Shown piece after piece: positions 34,468 through 46,097 of a stretch of DNA of 64,000 bases. Origin of the DNA: Cryptomeria japonica (Eukaryota; Streptophyta; Pinopsida; Cupressales; Cupressaceae). Each line of letters starts with the position of its first letter. Position 1 is the first letter of the stretch. The stretch lies in the NCBI RefSeq assembly GCF_030272615.1, contig NC_081411.1:41591140-41655139 (forward strand), in the 5' to 3' direction. The translations under genes were made by a program, and so were the position numbers. Below the pieces are notes generated by a model. The model was given only the letters and a program-made list of their open reading frames with translations, ran no database searches and had not been told where the DNA came from.

Positions 34468-35700
34468 TGTAGCGTCCTAAAATTGTGACACTTGCAATTT
34501 CGACTGCATTTGGGTCTTCACGATGGCAACGCAACACTGAACCTGAATGGAGACCCCGAAACTTGCTCATGACATCAAAAACTGCATTTTTCCAGCACCC
34601 TGGCCTGATCCTCCTTGCACCTTGCTGTCCCGGGAGGTGGGACCAGAGCGCCCAGCGCCCTGGTCCTTCAGGACCAGGGCGTCCAGCGCCCTGGTCCCTG
34701 GCCCTATTTTGGGCCCGGTCTCCTATGGGGCTTCGGGTCTTTTTGTTTGCAAATTGGAAAATATCATTTCCTGGTTGGCCTAAGGTCGGAAAAACCAGTC
34801 TATTAACCCTAATTGGCAAGTATATAAACTACTTTTCCTCTCTCATTTTGGTAGGATGGAAAAAGGTGGAAACGATATTCAAACATTCAAACATTCAAGC
34901 ATTCAAGCATTCCTTCAAGCAATTGATCATTCTAAGTCTCCATTCAAGGCTAAGTGTTGCATTCAAGACAAGGATTCAACCATTGAAGAGGAGATCACAT
35001 ACTACAACACACAACATACAACATACAACAACATCTATACCTTCGCACATAAGGATACAAACATCCTTACAACAAGGTACTAGTACTTGTTTTACATTAC
35101 AAACATTTACATTTACAGCATTTCTCATTTCTTGGTTAATTCCAAAACCGGGGTTTGACCTAAGGGCAAACCCCTAATCCCTAACCCCCCAATCGTTTTC
35201 ACTTTTTTGTGTGTAGGTTGCAGGTACACGACTGAAATTGAAGATTTGGAATCCTTGTGCAGAGATGAACAGATCCCCCTTCGTTTCGCGGATTTTTCGG
35301 AGGACCGTGTGCACGCCGGGGGCCATCGTCCCATCAACTTTTGCTCAAATTTGTAGGACAGCACTGTATCAACATTTTACTGCTAGTTCCAGGTCCGCAG
35401 CTTCATCCTATATCCCTATCTCAGTTTATAAGTGAATCTTTCTCACTTTCTATGCATTCCTAGCTTGATCATTCTATGCACATTCTTTACAAAAGAGGGT
35501 AGCCTTGCTGTCTTAACCCTTGAAACTCATTTAGAATCCAATCTTGCATTGTGTGGGATTGGATCTTGTGGGTTTCAACCCCTCTTTTGAATGTAAAGTC
35601 TCCCCTAAGTGAAAACTGTCAACCCTAGTAACCTCCCTTCTCTCTCCTTGGAGTTGGAAGAGGGGAGAGCAACTAGGGTTCGATCATTTTCCACTTTACA
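34468..35700 (+). repeat. 3' LTR of element F
   Basis: 1233 bp and uninterrupted, TGTAGCGTCC...CTTTACA. It has fewer GC-rich hairpin repeats than the 5' copy (about 34645-34705). It is followed by the target duplication ATCAG (35701-35705). Confidence 0.93.
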
Positions 35701-37726
35701 ATCAGCAACAGAGGTGAGAAGCTTCCATGGATTAGCCCAATACTATAGAAAGTTTATTAGGTAGTTCATTGAAATTTGTGCCCCAATGCTAGAAACCATT
35801 AGCGGTGGTATGAAGGTAAAGTTTCAGTGGAATGAGGTAGAAAACAAAGGTTTTGAAACATTGAAGGAGAAAATAGCTACCCAACTGGTACTAGTATTGC
35901 CTAGTTTTGAGAAACTATTTATTGCAGAGTGTGATGCAAGCAATGTAGCAGTAGGTGTTGTCCTAAGTCAAGAGGGAAGACTAGTAGCCTTCCATAGTGA
36001 GAAGCTAAGTGATGCCAAGAGGAAATAATCCTCTTATGATCTTAAGTTGTATGATTTGATGCAGGCATTGAGAAAATGGAGACACTATCTCCTACCTAAA
36101 GAATTTGTAGTGTACATAGATAACCAACCATTAAGTTTTCTGAATTCCTAAGACAAACTCAGTCACAAACACATGAAATGGGTGGAGTATATGAAAGCGT
36201 ATACTTTCACCATTAAGCACAAGAAAGGGCAGCAAAACCGGGTAGCTGATGCACTAAGTAGGAGGCTCTTCACAGTCCAAGGAATTCAGTTGAGAAGCAT
36301 CATTGTAGATAGTTTTAAGGATTTGTATGCAGAGGATGAAGACTTCTCAAGTGCCTACCAAGTATGCAAGGAGTATCAAAATCATTTCCATAGTGAATAC
36401 TTAGATTTCACTTTGCAAAATGGGCTATTGTTGAAAGGTGGACAACTTTGTGGCCCTAGAGGCTCGATGAGGGAAAATATAATACAAGAGAAACACAATG
36501 GCAACCTTAGTGGTCATTTTGGAGTCAATAAGACTCAAGAATTGGTTCAGAGATTCTATTATTGTCCAGGGATGAATCAAGATATGAAGAGGTATGTGGA
36601 GACTTGCATAGTTTGCTAAAAAGATAAGGGTACTTCAACAAATGTCGGTTTGTATCCACCTCTTCCCATTCCAAGTAGACCTTGGGAATGCATTAGCATG
36701 AATTTTGTGGTAGGTTTGCCAAAGACTAAGCAAGTATATGACAGTATTTATGTCATTGTGGACAGATTTAGCAAAATGGCTCACTTTGTGCCGTGTAAGA
36801 CCACTCATGATGCATGCCACATAGCTCAGTTGTTCTTTAAGTAAATAGTAAGGATACATGGTTTACCATTGAGTATAGTTTCAGATAGGGACTCCAAATT
36901 TATGAGTCATTTTTGGAAAACATTATGGCAAAATCTTGTCACAAACCTCTCTTTTGGATCAGCCTACCATCCTCAAACACATGGGTAGACTGAGGTGGTA
37001 AATAGAAGTTTAGGAAACCTATTGAGGTGCCTTACCAAGGAGTATGGTCAGACATGGGATCAAGTACTTGCTCAATTTGAATATGCATACAATGACACTA
37101 TAAATAGGACTACTGGTAAGAGCCCTTTTGAAATAGTCTATGGTGTGCACCCAAGAGGCATTTTTGAGTTGAGAGATTTAGGAAGTGCAGCAATCAGAAG
37201 TGGATATGCAGAGGACTTTTCTTAGTCCATGAAGGAGGTCCATGAATCAGTTAGGAAAGCTTTGAAGGAGAACACAAGCAAAATCAAACAAAAAGTTGAT
37301 GAAAAGAGGAGAAATCTACAATTTCAAGTGGGGGATCTTGTTATGGTGCACTTGAACAAAGCAAGGCTACAACAAGGTGTGCCAAACAAGTTGCAGATGA
37401 GGAGGATAGGTCCATGTGCCATTTTAGCTAAGTATGGTGAAAATGCATACATGGTGGATCTTCCTAGTGACATAGGCTTTTCACCGATTTTTAACATAAC
37501 AGATTTGATTGCATACAAGGGGGTAGTCCAAGGTATAGCTTGCAGTCCCATAGAGGTTTTAGATGATGCACATAACCTTCACTTACCACCCAAGCCTAAT
37601 CCTAAGGCCGAGAAGGTGTTAAGTTCAAGAATTGCTAAAAAGACTAGGCATCAAGCCTATTGGGAGGACCTCATTAAGTGGCAGGGAATGGATGATGTTG
37701 AGGCTACATGGGTGATGGAGTTATAG
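35701..37726 (+). pseudogene. Gypsy pol part 2: RNase H, integrase, chromodomain (element G)
   Basis: Continues the RT frame after F. RT connection FHGLAQYYRKFI; RNase H with FIAECDASNVAVGVVLSQEG and NRVADALSRR; integrase zinc region (HFGVNKTQELVQRFYYCPGM, then CIVC); integrase core with [12 protein letters not shown], a diverged SDRDSKF and SAYHPQTHG; the GKSPFEIVYGVHPRG segment; then VGDLVMVHLNKARL and a chromodomain-like tail (YWEDLIKWQGMDDVEATW). All pieces are in one phase with about seven substitutions to stops (for example at 36026, 36151, 36617, 36842, 36986 and 37223). It ends TAG at about 37724, 70 bp before the 3' LTR. Confidence 0.92.
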
Positions 37727-37797
37727 TTTTAGAAGCTTGGCATTGATCTAGCACTGATTCCTCAAGAGGTGACATGATCTCTTTTTGTTAGGGAGAA

Positions 37798-39423
37798 TGG
37801 TGCAGGAGCACCTAGGTTCTAATTTCCTTGTTTTTGCAAATTTTGGCTTGTACTAACCTTAGCCAAGTCAGTGGTGAATAAGGACTCTAAGAGGGTCTAA
37901 GAGTGAGTATTTTGGCAATGTAGGTTTAGGTGGAGTTCATTTTATCTAGGTTTGCATTTTTGTGTAGATAGTGTGTTTTGAGTAGTTTTGACCTTTTTGT
38001 TGGTCGAAAGTGTCAAATGTTAAAAAAAGCCTTAGAGGGGGTTAAGTAAGCCTTAGAAATGTTTAATATGTCATATGTGATGACTGGGTATAGGTCTCTT
38101 AGGTTGGAGAGATCAAAAGTGTCAAAAACACAAAGTTGCAAAAGTTGCAAAAAGTTGTCATGACAACTTTTGTCCTGAAGTTGGTTAGCGGTGGATTTAG
38201 GGATTTCTCAATGCCATGGAAGGATTCCACATGTGGAAAAACTATATAAACCCCCTCCTACACATTTTTCAAGGTTGGTGTACTTGGAATTTGAAAGCAA
38301 TAATCAAAACACAAGATTTTGGACTGCACTTTTACATTGTTTTTGTCAATTTTGTATTCTTGTGAAAGTTTAATGGATTGAATCCATGAATCCAATGATG
38401 GGTTGAGATTAAATAGTGTGTTGTAGAGTAGGATTTTCATTTTCAAGCATTGTAATTATCTTTTACTACTGTTGAAGTTATTTGATTCACAAATAGCCAG
38501 TTTTGGCTTGTAAATAGTCTTTTCTTTGTAAATATGGTTGCCCCATGAATCCCACACGTGTTGCCATCATGGCTAATTGGGGAATGGTTGGAAACCTTAT
38601 ATATAGTGTAAATATGTAGGTTCAAGTGCTGGATAAGTGTTTTATCATGAATGACACCTCTTTCTAGGCAAGTCCAGGAGCAAGCCGGTTAGAGAAGAAG
38701 AGGTGAAAAAGTGTTGAATAGTGCAGAGGTGAAAGCAAAAGCACCATTACTGAATTTGGAGGAGTTCATGGGGTTGGGAAAGACTTGTATGAGATAGGAG
38801 GATCCTTGAAGCATCCATTTCATAGCAAAACCCCAAATTGCCTACTCACTACTGGTTTAAGCCGTTGAAAACCCTACAAACCCTCATTTTGGGGTTCATA
38901 CCTTGTACGTTCAGACCAGAGCCTAAAACCACAAAAACCTATTGGGTATGGGTGTATCATTCAAGGAAAGAAAAACTTGTTTGGGGGTTCTTTGAGTCAT
39001 TTTCCTCCAAGCCCTAGAAAACCAGTCTAGGAGGCCTAATTAGGCCTAATTCCTTGTAGCCCTTTTCCAAACAAGATTGTGAAACCGGTAGGAAATCTTA
39101 AGATTGAAAAATACCAAAGGACTCCTTATGCACCAAATTTTTTTTAAAAGACCTTATTACACCTCTGTAACATCTCATGGCAATTGGGGGTCAATATGAC
39201 AAGTGGGGGCTAAGAGGCCAAAATTGAGCACTAGAGAAGTACAGTGAATTGATAGGGTTCCTAACCAAAGCACTTGAAGCAAACACCCTAGAAGGGACAA
39301 GAACCAACACCTAGAAGAGAGTGAGAGGGACTTGGAGGCCTAGAAAGAAACTAGGCTTGTGAGTTGGTGGAATTGAGCAACATCAACTAAGGAATTGTTG
39401 AGCAGGCTAGGTAAACCCCATCA
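37798..39423 (+). repeat. 3' LTR of element G
   Basis: 1626 bp partner of 20974-22582, preceded by the purine run TTAGGGAGAA and followed by the target duplication CATAT at 39424-39428. Confidence 0.92.
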
Positions 39424-40076
39424 CATATTCACTAGGCAATATGACAACGTCTGAAAAACTCAATATCAGATCAAATATACCACTAAAAATTTGTGATCAA
39501 CTATCACCAATAGTAGTTTGGATAGCACAATACCTTATCCAGACCAGACCAGATCTGAACCAACAAGTTTGACATCAATTACAACATAACTCAAATTTCT
39601 AACAAAAACATGTTTGCTTGGAGATTGTTGAAACTTGCTACTCCACAATGCTCAAATCTAAAGAATACTTGAAGGATATGGTGTGCTGAAATGTCACCTT
39701 GATAATTGAAGATGGTCTGGATATTATAGAATGCTTGTGATATGAAAATGAATTATATGAATTGTCTTATATAGGATTCTTAAGGTATTTCATAAATTAG
39801 GCCGACCTCCAACGATCATATTGAGACATGTAATGTCCCCTTTTTAGTTTATTCCTATTCTTGAGTGATTAGCCTATCATTTTGACCCTCGTAGGCTATA
39901 ATTGTGGATAGAGGGTCTTTTGAGGCAAGGGCTTGGTTATTGGGGGTTCTCGACTTCTCCAAAATTCGGTATGTTCTAGTTTGGTCTTCGTTTGGTTCAG
40001 ATTGGACTTTGTTTGGGATCTGTATGCATTACTAAAAATAGAAAGGGCCCCTCTCTATGTTCTCAAGTGAAACTTT
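39424..40076. repeat. Flank of G: LTR fragments
   Basis: 39424-39602 seems to be the end of the copia-type LTR that G split. 39603-39834 is about 80% alike to 50590-50820 (GGAGATTGTTG, CTCAAATCTAAAGAATA, GATAGAATGCTTGTGAT), a piece of LTR K. From 39835 a TGTAATGTCCCC start suggests another LTR tip, after which nothing is recognisable until 40077. Confidence 0.5.
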
Positions 40077-40325
40077 TTACAACTCATTCTCCATAGTTGT
40101 CCTCATATCCTCTTGAGTTAAATCAACATTCTTAACAAAGTCATCATATAAATTTTTGGCTATCATGGGTGAAGTATCTCTATTCCTTGCTCTTCCTTTT
40201 TTCTTGCCACAATCCATCAAATACTTCATCTAGCAATCAAAATCTAGAAAAATTTTGGTCTTATCTGGAAGTGCTCTATATTCCTCATAAGCAATCATCA
40301 CTTCATCAACAAATTTAGAAGCCAT
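40077..40325 (-). pseudogene. Unrecognised coding-like remnant
   Basis: The minus frame from ATG 40325 reads about 83 codons (MASKFVDEVMIAYEEYRALP, then MKYLMDCGKKKGRARNRDTS) with a single internal TAG, ending at a TAA next to 40077. The composition looks protein-like and charged. I do not recognise the family. A transposon origin is likely from the context, but not shown. Confidence 0.35.
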
Positions 40326-40839
40326 ATTTTCCACACAGGGTGGCGGGATGATAACTTTGTTACCACTATAATATCCCCTGCTCATTTATGACTCAAAGCG
40401 TGCAAGGAATATCAACAAACAAATGTTTCCTAACATTCAACCTCTTGTTCAAAAGAATTAGACTGTATAACCTGTGTGTTATGTGATTTTCTAGATAGTC
40501 GTATAATCTTGTGTGTTGTGTTGTTTGGACTTAACATACAAATACATGGACCAAAATATGGAAAATGTACACTAATAGTTGACTAGAAATTTGACAAATA
40601 GTTGGCATACAATCATGTAACAACATATAAACTAAATGTAACCTTATATCTCTCTTTATTAGAAGGCAATAGACTTATTACAAATGTCTAAATAAGGGCC
40701 AAGACTCTTAGCTAATAACAAACAATTTTCAGAATGTAGTCATATGTAGCTCCAAACTCTTTAATTGCAGCATTTTAGATTAATTACAATGATTGAATAT
40801 GCCAACTATTAGTCAAATTTACAGTCAGCTATTAGTGTA
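40326..40839. other. Unannotated spacer
   Basis: AT-rich; no coding sequence, terminal repeats or known motif seen. Confidence 0.4.
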
Positions 40840-41487
40840 CAAATAAACGGTAATATCCGAACTATAAGATTCAGGTCACTGGCATGTTCATACATGCTCA
40901 ATTACAAAATTGGTCAACTTCAGACCTTTAAATCTTATGATATATCTTCTATATTATTTTTTATGATTTATGATGCTTAATTACATTGATTTATATGGTC
41001 TAGAGGGATCCAGTCAGCCCAAGAAGAATCAAACAATGATGAACAAGATGAAACGTGCCAAAACCACCATGTCGACCTCCGCCAAGGAAAATCCTCGAGA
41101 AAGTCTAAAGGATGAAGTGTGGATCAAAGGGAAGGTTGGCCACATTCCAAGGAACATTGGAACAATGTGCCGAGGCTCTGCAATCTATGGAAAGGATTTG
41201 CAAGATTCGCTAAGAGCAAATAGGTCCAAGAGGCTCCAGTGTTCTAAGCAAGAAAACTATCTCGGAATCCGGAAGCGATAACTTATCGAAAAATACTCTA
41301 AACGTCTCGCAGTTTAGAAATAAGGAAGATGATCACGTTCGCAAGAAAAATCCAGCACCACAAGATCCGGTGAGAAAATGCAAGTAAATGCAGAAAGAAA
41401 TGTTGAAATTGAAAACTGAAAATAAACTGAAAATAAATGTTTTTGGTTGATGCAAGATTGCCAAGAACCGGGGATGCTCTTGTATCA
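40840..41487 (-). repeat. 3' LTR of element I (truncated)
   Basis: Colinear with 46231-46879 (648 against 649 bp) and noticeably diverged. Contains a 103-codon antisense open frame (40970-41281) that is also open in the partner LTR. Confidence 0.82.
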
Positions 41488-42780
41488 GACATCCAAGGTT
41501 GTTGAAAAAAGTGAGCCTCTCACTTTGATGGGGTCAGAGGAAAACCAAGGTGGTCCACCTCTTCCAGAGAAGTCCAAGATGAATCTTCAACTGGTATGTT
41601 CTTCCATTTCACAAGATACTCCTTGTACTGACTACGTCGGGTACTATGCCCAATCATGTTGTCCAAAATGTCTTCAATCTGATCTAGTTCCTTCTAGGGC
41701 AACTGTTTCTCCAAGTCTGCAATACTGTCTTCACTAGATTCTGATTCATGATACTAATGTGGATCTGCAATGTTGAATATAGGTGAAATACTCAAACTAT
41801 CCGGTAGCTCTACTTCATATGCATTTCCGGAACTAAATTTCCTCAAGATCTTGCAAGGTCCAAACTTCTTCATCTGCAACTTGTTATAGGTTCCAAGTGG
41901 AGATCTCTCTTTTCTCAGATACACCATCACTTCATCACCCACTTCGATTCCTTATGTCTTCTCTTCTCATCTGCTTTCTCCTTATACTTGTTGTTCATTT
42001 CCTCCAAATGTTGCTTAACCTGAATATGTAAGGCCTTCATATGATATGCAAATTCTTCAGCCTCTACACTCTGCTTGTCTTCATTACTGATATCTCTCAA
42101 TTTTGATATACCTCTAAGGTATACTCTGGTAACAATCTCAAAAGGTGTTCTTCCGATACTCTTGTTTATTGAATTATTGTAGGCAAACTCTGCTTGTGCA
42201 AGAATTAAATCCCAACTTCTAGTTTTCTCTCCTACTAAGCATCTCAACAAATTTACCAAGCTCTTGTTTACTACCTCTATTTGTCCATCGGTCTATGGGT
42301 GAAATGTATAACTGTACTCCAAATGTGTCTTCATCTTCTTCCAAAGTGTTCTCCAAAAATAGCCAACAAACTTAGTGTCTCTGTTTGAAACTATGCTCTT
42401 AGATAATCCATGTAATCTCACCACTTCCTTGAAAAATAGGTCAGCTATATGTACTGCATTTGATGTTTTCTTACAAGATATAAATGATCCATCTTCGAGA
42501 ATCTATCCACCACCACAAATATAGAATAATTTCCTCTTTGTGTCTTAGACAATCCAAGTATGAAATCCATTCTTATATCCTTCCAAGGTCTTTCTGGTAT
42601 TGTCAAAGGTTTATACAATCCCACATTCTAACTACCACCTTTTGCAACTTGACAAACTTGACAACTCTACACAAATTTCCTGACATCCTTATGAATCTGA
42701 GGCCAAAAGTAATGTTCACTCACCAATGCTACTGTTTTGTCAATAACAAAATACCCAACTAATCCTCCACTATGTGTTTC
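41488..42780 (-). pseudogene. Integrase and chromodomain, element I
   Basis: From right to left: integrase core [11 protein letters not shown] (about 42490-42530), NKSIGRTPFEIVTRVYLRGI and AQAEFAYNNSINKS (42259-41927), the capped-loop region [20 protein letters not shown] with [10 protein letters not shown] (41942-41754), and a chromodomain YKEYLVKWKNIPVEDSSW at 41573-41626. The chromodomain places the element with the chromoviruses. Frames change at least twice and stops are frequent. Confidence 0.8.
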
Positions 42781-43711
42781 TTTTACTAGATCCTCTCTCA
42801 TAGAACTCTTAGGTATACACAAATGAACTCCTCTGAACAATATCCCATCCTAAATGAAATAATCTAGCCACTAACTTCTATCCACCATAACCATTTCTCT
42901 ACATGCTTTCCAAGGTTCTACAAAATCCGGGTCATTAGCATACAAGGTCTTCAACTCCTCAAATCCTACTACTGTCACCCTCATCTTTGTTAGAAAATTT
43001 ACTTTTTTACTTAATGCATCAACAAGTTTGTTTGAATTTCCACTTCTATGCTTCAACATAAAGGTATAACTCTACAAAAGTTCTACCCATCTCATATGTC
43101 TCTGATTCAACTTACTTTATTTCTTCAAATACTAAGGCTTGATGATCAATATACAACACAAACTCCTTAAGCAACAGATAATGTCTCCACTTCTTCAAAG
43201 CTTGAACTATGGCATAAAATTCCTAATCATACACTGAATATCTCCTCCTGGCATCATTCAAATTTTCATTGAAATAAGCTACTTCTCTCCCTTACTGACT
43301 TAATACTGCTCCATTTGCATTCTCACTTGCATCACAGTCTACTTGAAATACCTTGTTGAAATCTGGTAAAGCCAACACAAGCTACTTAGTCACCTTTTGT
43401 TTCAGAAATTCAAAACTCTTATTTGCTTTGGTTGTTTACTTGAATTCTTTTTATCTCCTCTCATTGTCTCAATCATAGGGTTAAAAACTAAATTGAAATT
43501 TCTAATAAACTTCCGATAGAAACTAGCCAATCCATGAAATGATCTTACCTCTCCAATGCTTTCCAGTGTAGGCCATTCAATAATTGCTTTTACCTTTTCA
43601 AGGTCCATCTTCAATCCATCCACAAATATCACAAATCCCAAATAGACTAATTCTTCTTTCATGAAACTACACTTTTTTAAGGTTTATCAGTAACTTCTCT
43701 TCTCTCAACCT
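42781..43711 (-). pseudogene. RNase H and RT connection, element I
   Basis: 43662-43402 has GFVIFVDGLKMDLEKVKAII and SFHGLASFYRKFIRNFN, the RT thumb and connection; 43059-42871 has NKLVDALSKKVNFLTKM, the end of RNase H. The frame differs from the RT ORF at its right. Many stops lie between the pieces. Confidence 0.75.
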
Positions 43712-44509
43712 CTACAAAAATTGTCTTAAATGCAACAAATGCTCCTCTATTGTTTTATTGAAAATTAAAATGTCATCCAAATATACAATAACAAATTTAC
43801 CCAATAATTTCTTCAATACCTCATTCATCAACCTCATGAAAGTACTTGATGCATTAGTCAACCCAAAAGTCATCACCAACCATTCATACAATCCTTCATT
43901 TATCTTGAATGTTGTCTTCCACTCATCTCCTTCTCTGATTCTGATATGATCATATCCACTCTTCAAATCTATCTTTGAGTAGTATTTGGCTCTACGTAGG
44001 CAATCCATTATGTCGTATATCCTAGGTAAAGGAAACTGGTACTTTACTATGATCTTGTTTATTGCTCTGGAATCGGTACACATCCTCCATTCTCCATTCT
44101 TTTTAGGTGCTAACGTTGTTGGTACTGCACAGGGACTCAAACTTTCTCTAATCAAACCTTTCTTCAATAATTCATGCACTTGTATATTCAACTCTTCATT
44201 CTCCGTCGATGTCATCTGGTGTGCAGCTTTGTTAGGCAAACTAGCTCTGGGAATCAGGCCCATGCAATGACTGATACTCCTCATAGGTGTTAATCCATCA
44301 GGAAAAGTATCTGAAATGATGTCTTCATACTCTGTCAACAACTCCCTTATCTCCTTCGGTTGTCCTTCATGCTCTGGGTTCTTAGTCTTCTTAGAAACTA
44401 AGGCAAAACACACATTCTCATGTCTCATTTCATCCACTAAACAGATTCTAGCATCCATACAAACTTCACTCTTTAGGGGCTCCTCCAAGGGTAACAATTT
44501 TTGTTTCAT
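43712..44509 (-). pseudogene. Reverse transcriptase, element I
   Basis: Longest open piece (265 codons) of the element. It shows LIRESLSPCAVPTTLAPKKN, CTDSRAINKI, KIDLKSGYDHIRI, MTFGLTNASSTFMRLMNEVL and the catalytic YLDDILIF. In the usual block MPFGLTNAPATF, Pro is replaced by Thr (MTFG) and Ser (NASS), evidence of relaxed constraint. It would copy element RNA to DNA with the RNase H. Confidence 0.85.
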
Positions 44510-44557
44510 CCCATTCGTTAAAATAATGTATATGTTCTTTCTCCCATCATGTATTGC

Positions 44558-45560
44558 CTATCTATCAAATTGCCAAGGTCTACCCAACAAAATGTGACAA
44601 ATATCCATAGCCATAATAACACACAAAACTTCATCATGATAATTTCCGATTTTCAATTTCACCAAGCATTTCTCACTCACTAACAACTTATGAGCATCCT
44701 GAATCCATGTTATCTGATAAGGCTTAGGGTATTTCAATCTTTCCAACTTCAATTTATTCACCACTTCTTCTAAAACAAGATTATCTTAACTACCACTATC
44801 AATAAATACTTTACAACACTTATTGGATACCTTACATCTTGTATTGAACAAATTTCTCCTCTGCAAGGGCTCTTCATCTTCTCTGGTATGACATAGGGCT
44901 CTCCTCATCATCAACAATTCTCCATCTTCTGGTTTATTAGCTGATCCAGTGGGGCTTTCTTCTACCAAGGTTTTTCTCCCCTGTGGTCTCCATCTTCTTA
45001 CATTCGAAAGTACGATGTCCTTCTCCTCCACACTTAAAGAAAGTTCCTTTAAACACTCTCTTTTCTTGTCTTCTAACATATTTTCCAAAACCATCATTTT
45101 GGTAACCATCAAGTTCTCTTCTCCGGTAGAAATTATTGTCATCCTTTAGGTTCCTATTCCTCTAGAATATCCTCTTCCTCCTTGAAATCTTTCTCCAGAA
45201 AACCTTCCACCTCTTCCTCTCTGTCTCTTCTCATGTCTTTTGTTCAACTTCTATTATGCTTTTAGGGCATATTGGTAAGCTTCTTCAACACTCTACAACT
45301 TGATCAAATTGAGTTCATCTTGTATAGACATTTGGAATCCATTCAAATTTTTTGCAACTTGTTCAATCTCATCATGGACATGTCCAGATTTGATATTCAA
45401 CTTGTAGAATGCTTCGTTATACTCCTCCACACTAGATTCTTTCTGCTTCAAGTTTTGTAACTTCCAAAACAGATTCACTTGATAATCATCTAGCACAAAA
45501 TTTAATTTTAGCTTGGCAACCATCCACTCCCATGTTTTGATCTTCTCTTTACCTCTTCTC
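44558..45560 (-). pseudogene. Gag zinc knuckle and protease, element I
   Basis: 45523-45293 is capsid C-terminus (FWKLQNLKQKESSVEEYNEA, VAKNLNGFQMSIQDEL). A knuckle CGGEGHRTFEC, with its first Cys changed to Phe, lies near 45005-45045. The protease reads KVFIDSGS, then a stop, and resumes in the same frame as VNKLKLERLKYPKPYQITW to ICHILLGRPW (44764-44558). Order and motifs match G, so the two are related. Confidence 0.8.
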
Positions 45561-46097
45561 TATCTATCAACTTGCAAATGTTCCCACCAAAGAGATGCAT
45601 GACCTTTCAACCTAGAACAGGCATATTTCACTTTTCTTTCTCTTGCGGTGTTCTCAAAATCAAAATAGTTCTCCATCTCAGAGATCAAAATTCATCTGAA
45701 TCTAACTTTCCATCATACTCTGGTGGGGTAAAATGTGGTTTGGTATTATCTCTACTCAAAACCCTCAAGAACCTCTCTTCATCCGGATCAATCACCTGTG
45801 GGTTTGCTACTTGTTCTGTCAGTGCTTCTTCATCTTCTTCATCTTCGCTCACATATTCAATATGTCGGCCTCTTCTCTAGGTTGTCTCAATGACTTCTAA
45901 TCGGGCTGCAATTCCCCTCAACATTTCCATCATAGCAGGGTCTACATTCCCATGCACTCCATCATTCCTATTTCCTCTTTGTGCCATCTTCACGCTAGTC
46001 CTCTGCAGCTGCAGGTCAGATCCACAATCCACCACCCCACAACAAAATCTTCAGGACAACGCAATATCCAGAACAAAATCTCACTCTGATACAACTT
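45561..46097 (-). other. Gag N-terminus remnant and leader, element I
   Basis: The gag start region should lie here. Reading frames are broken and only patches look coding. It ends at the primer-like site beside the LTR (about 46085-46094). Confidence 0.4.

Larger units (their letters stand above)
25188..35700 (+). mobile_element. Element F: gypsy-type GAG-protease-only LTR element, interrupted by H
   Basis: The LTRs begin TGTAGCGTCC and end CTTTACA: 25188-29135 (with H inside) and 34468-35700. Target duplication ATCAG on both sides. The internal region 29136-34467 has a primer site, a repeated-motif leader, one GAG-protease ORF (30405-33677) and a 790-bp 3' UTR. There is no RT, RNase H or integrase anywhere in it. 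It is the plus-strand sister of E. Confidence 0.93.
20974..39423 (+). mobile_element. Element G: chromodomain-type Ty3/gypsy retrotransposon, interrupted by F
   Basis: LTRs 20974-22582 and 37798-39423 begin TGGTG(T/C)AGGAGCACC and end CCCATCA. The 5-bp target duplication CATAT is intact on both sides (20969-20973 and 39424-39428). Internal order is primer site, gag, zinc knuckle, protease, RT, [F insertion], RNase H, integrase and chromodomain-like C-terminus. Removing F plus one copy of its target duplication leaves the pol frame continuous. Pol carries only substitutions to stop codons over most of its length. Confidence 0.93.
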
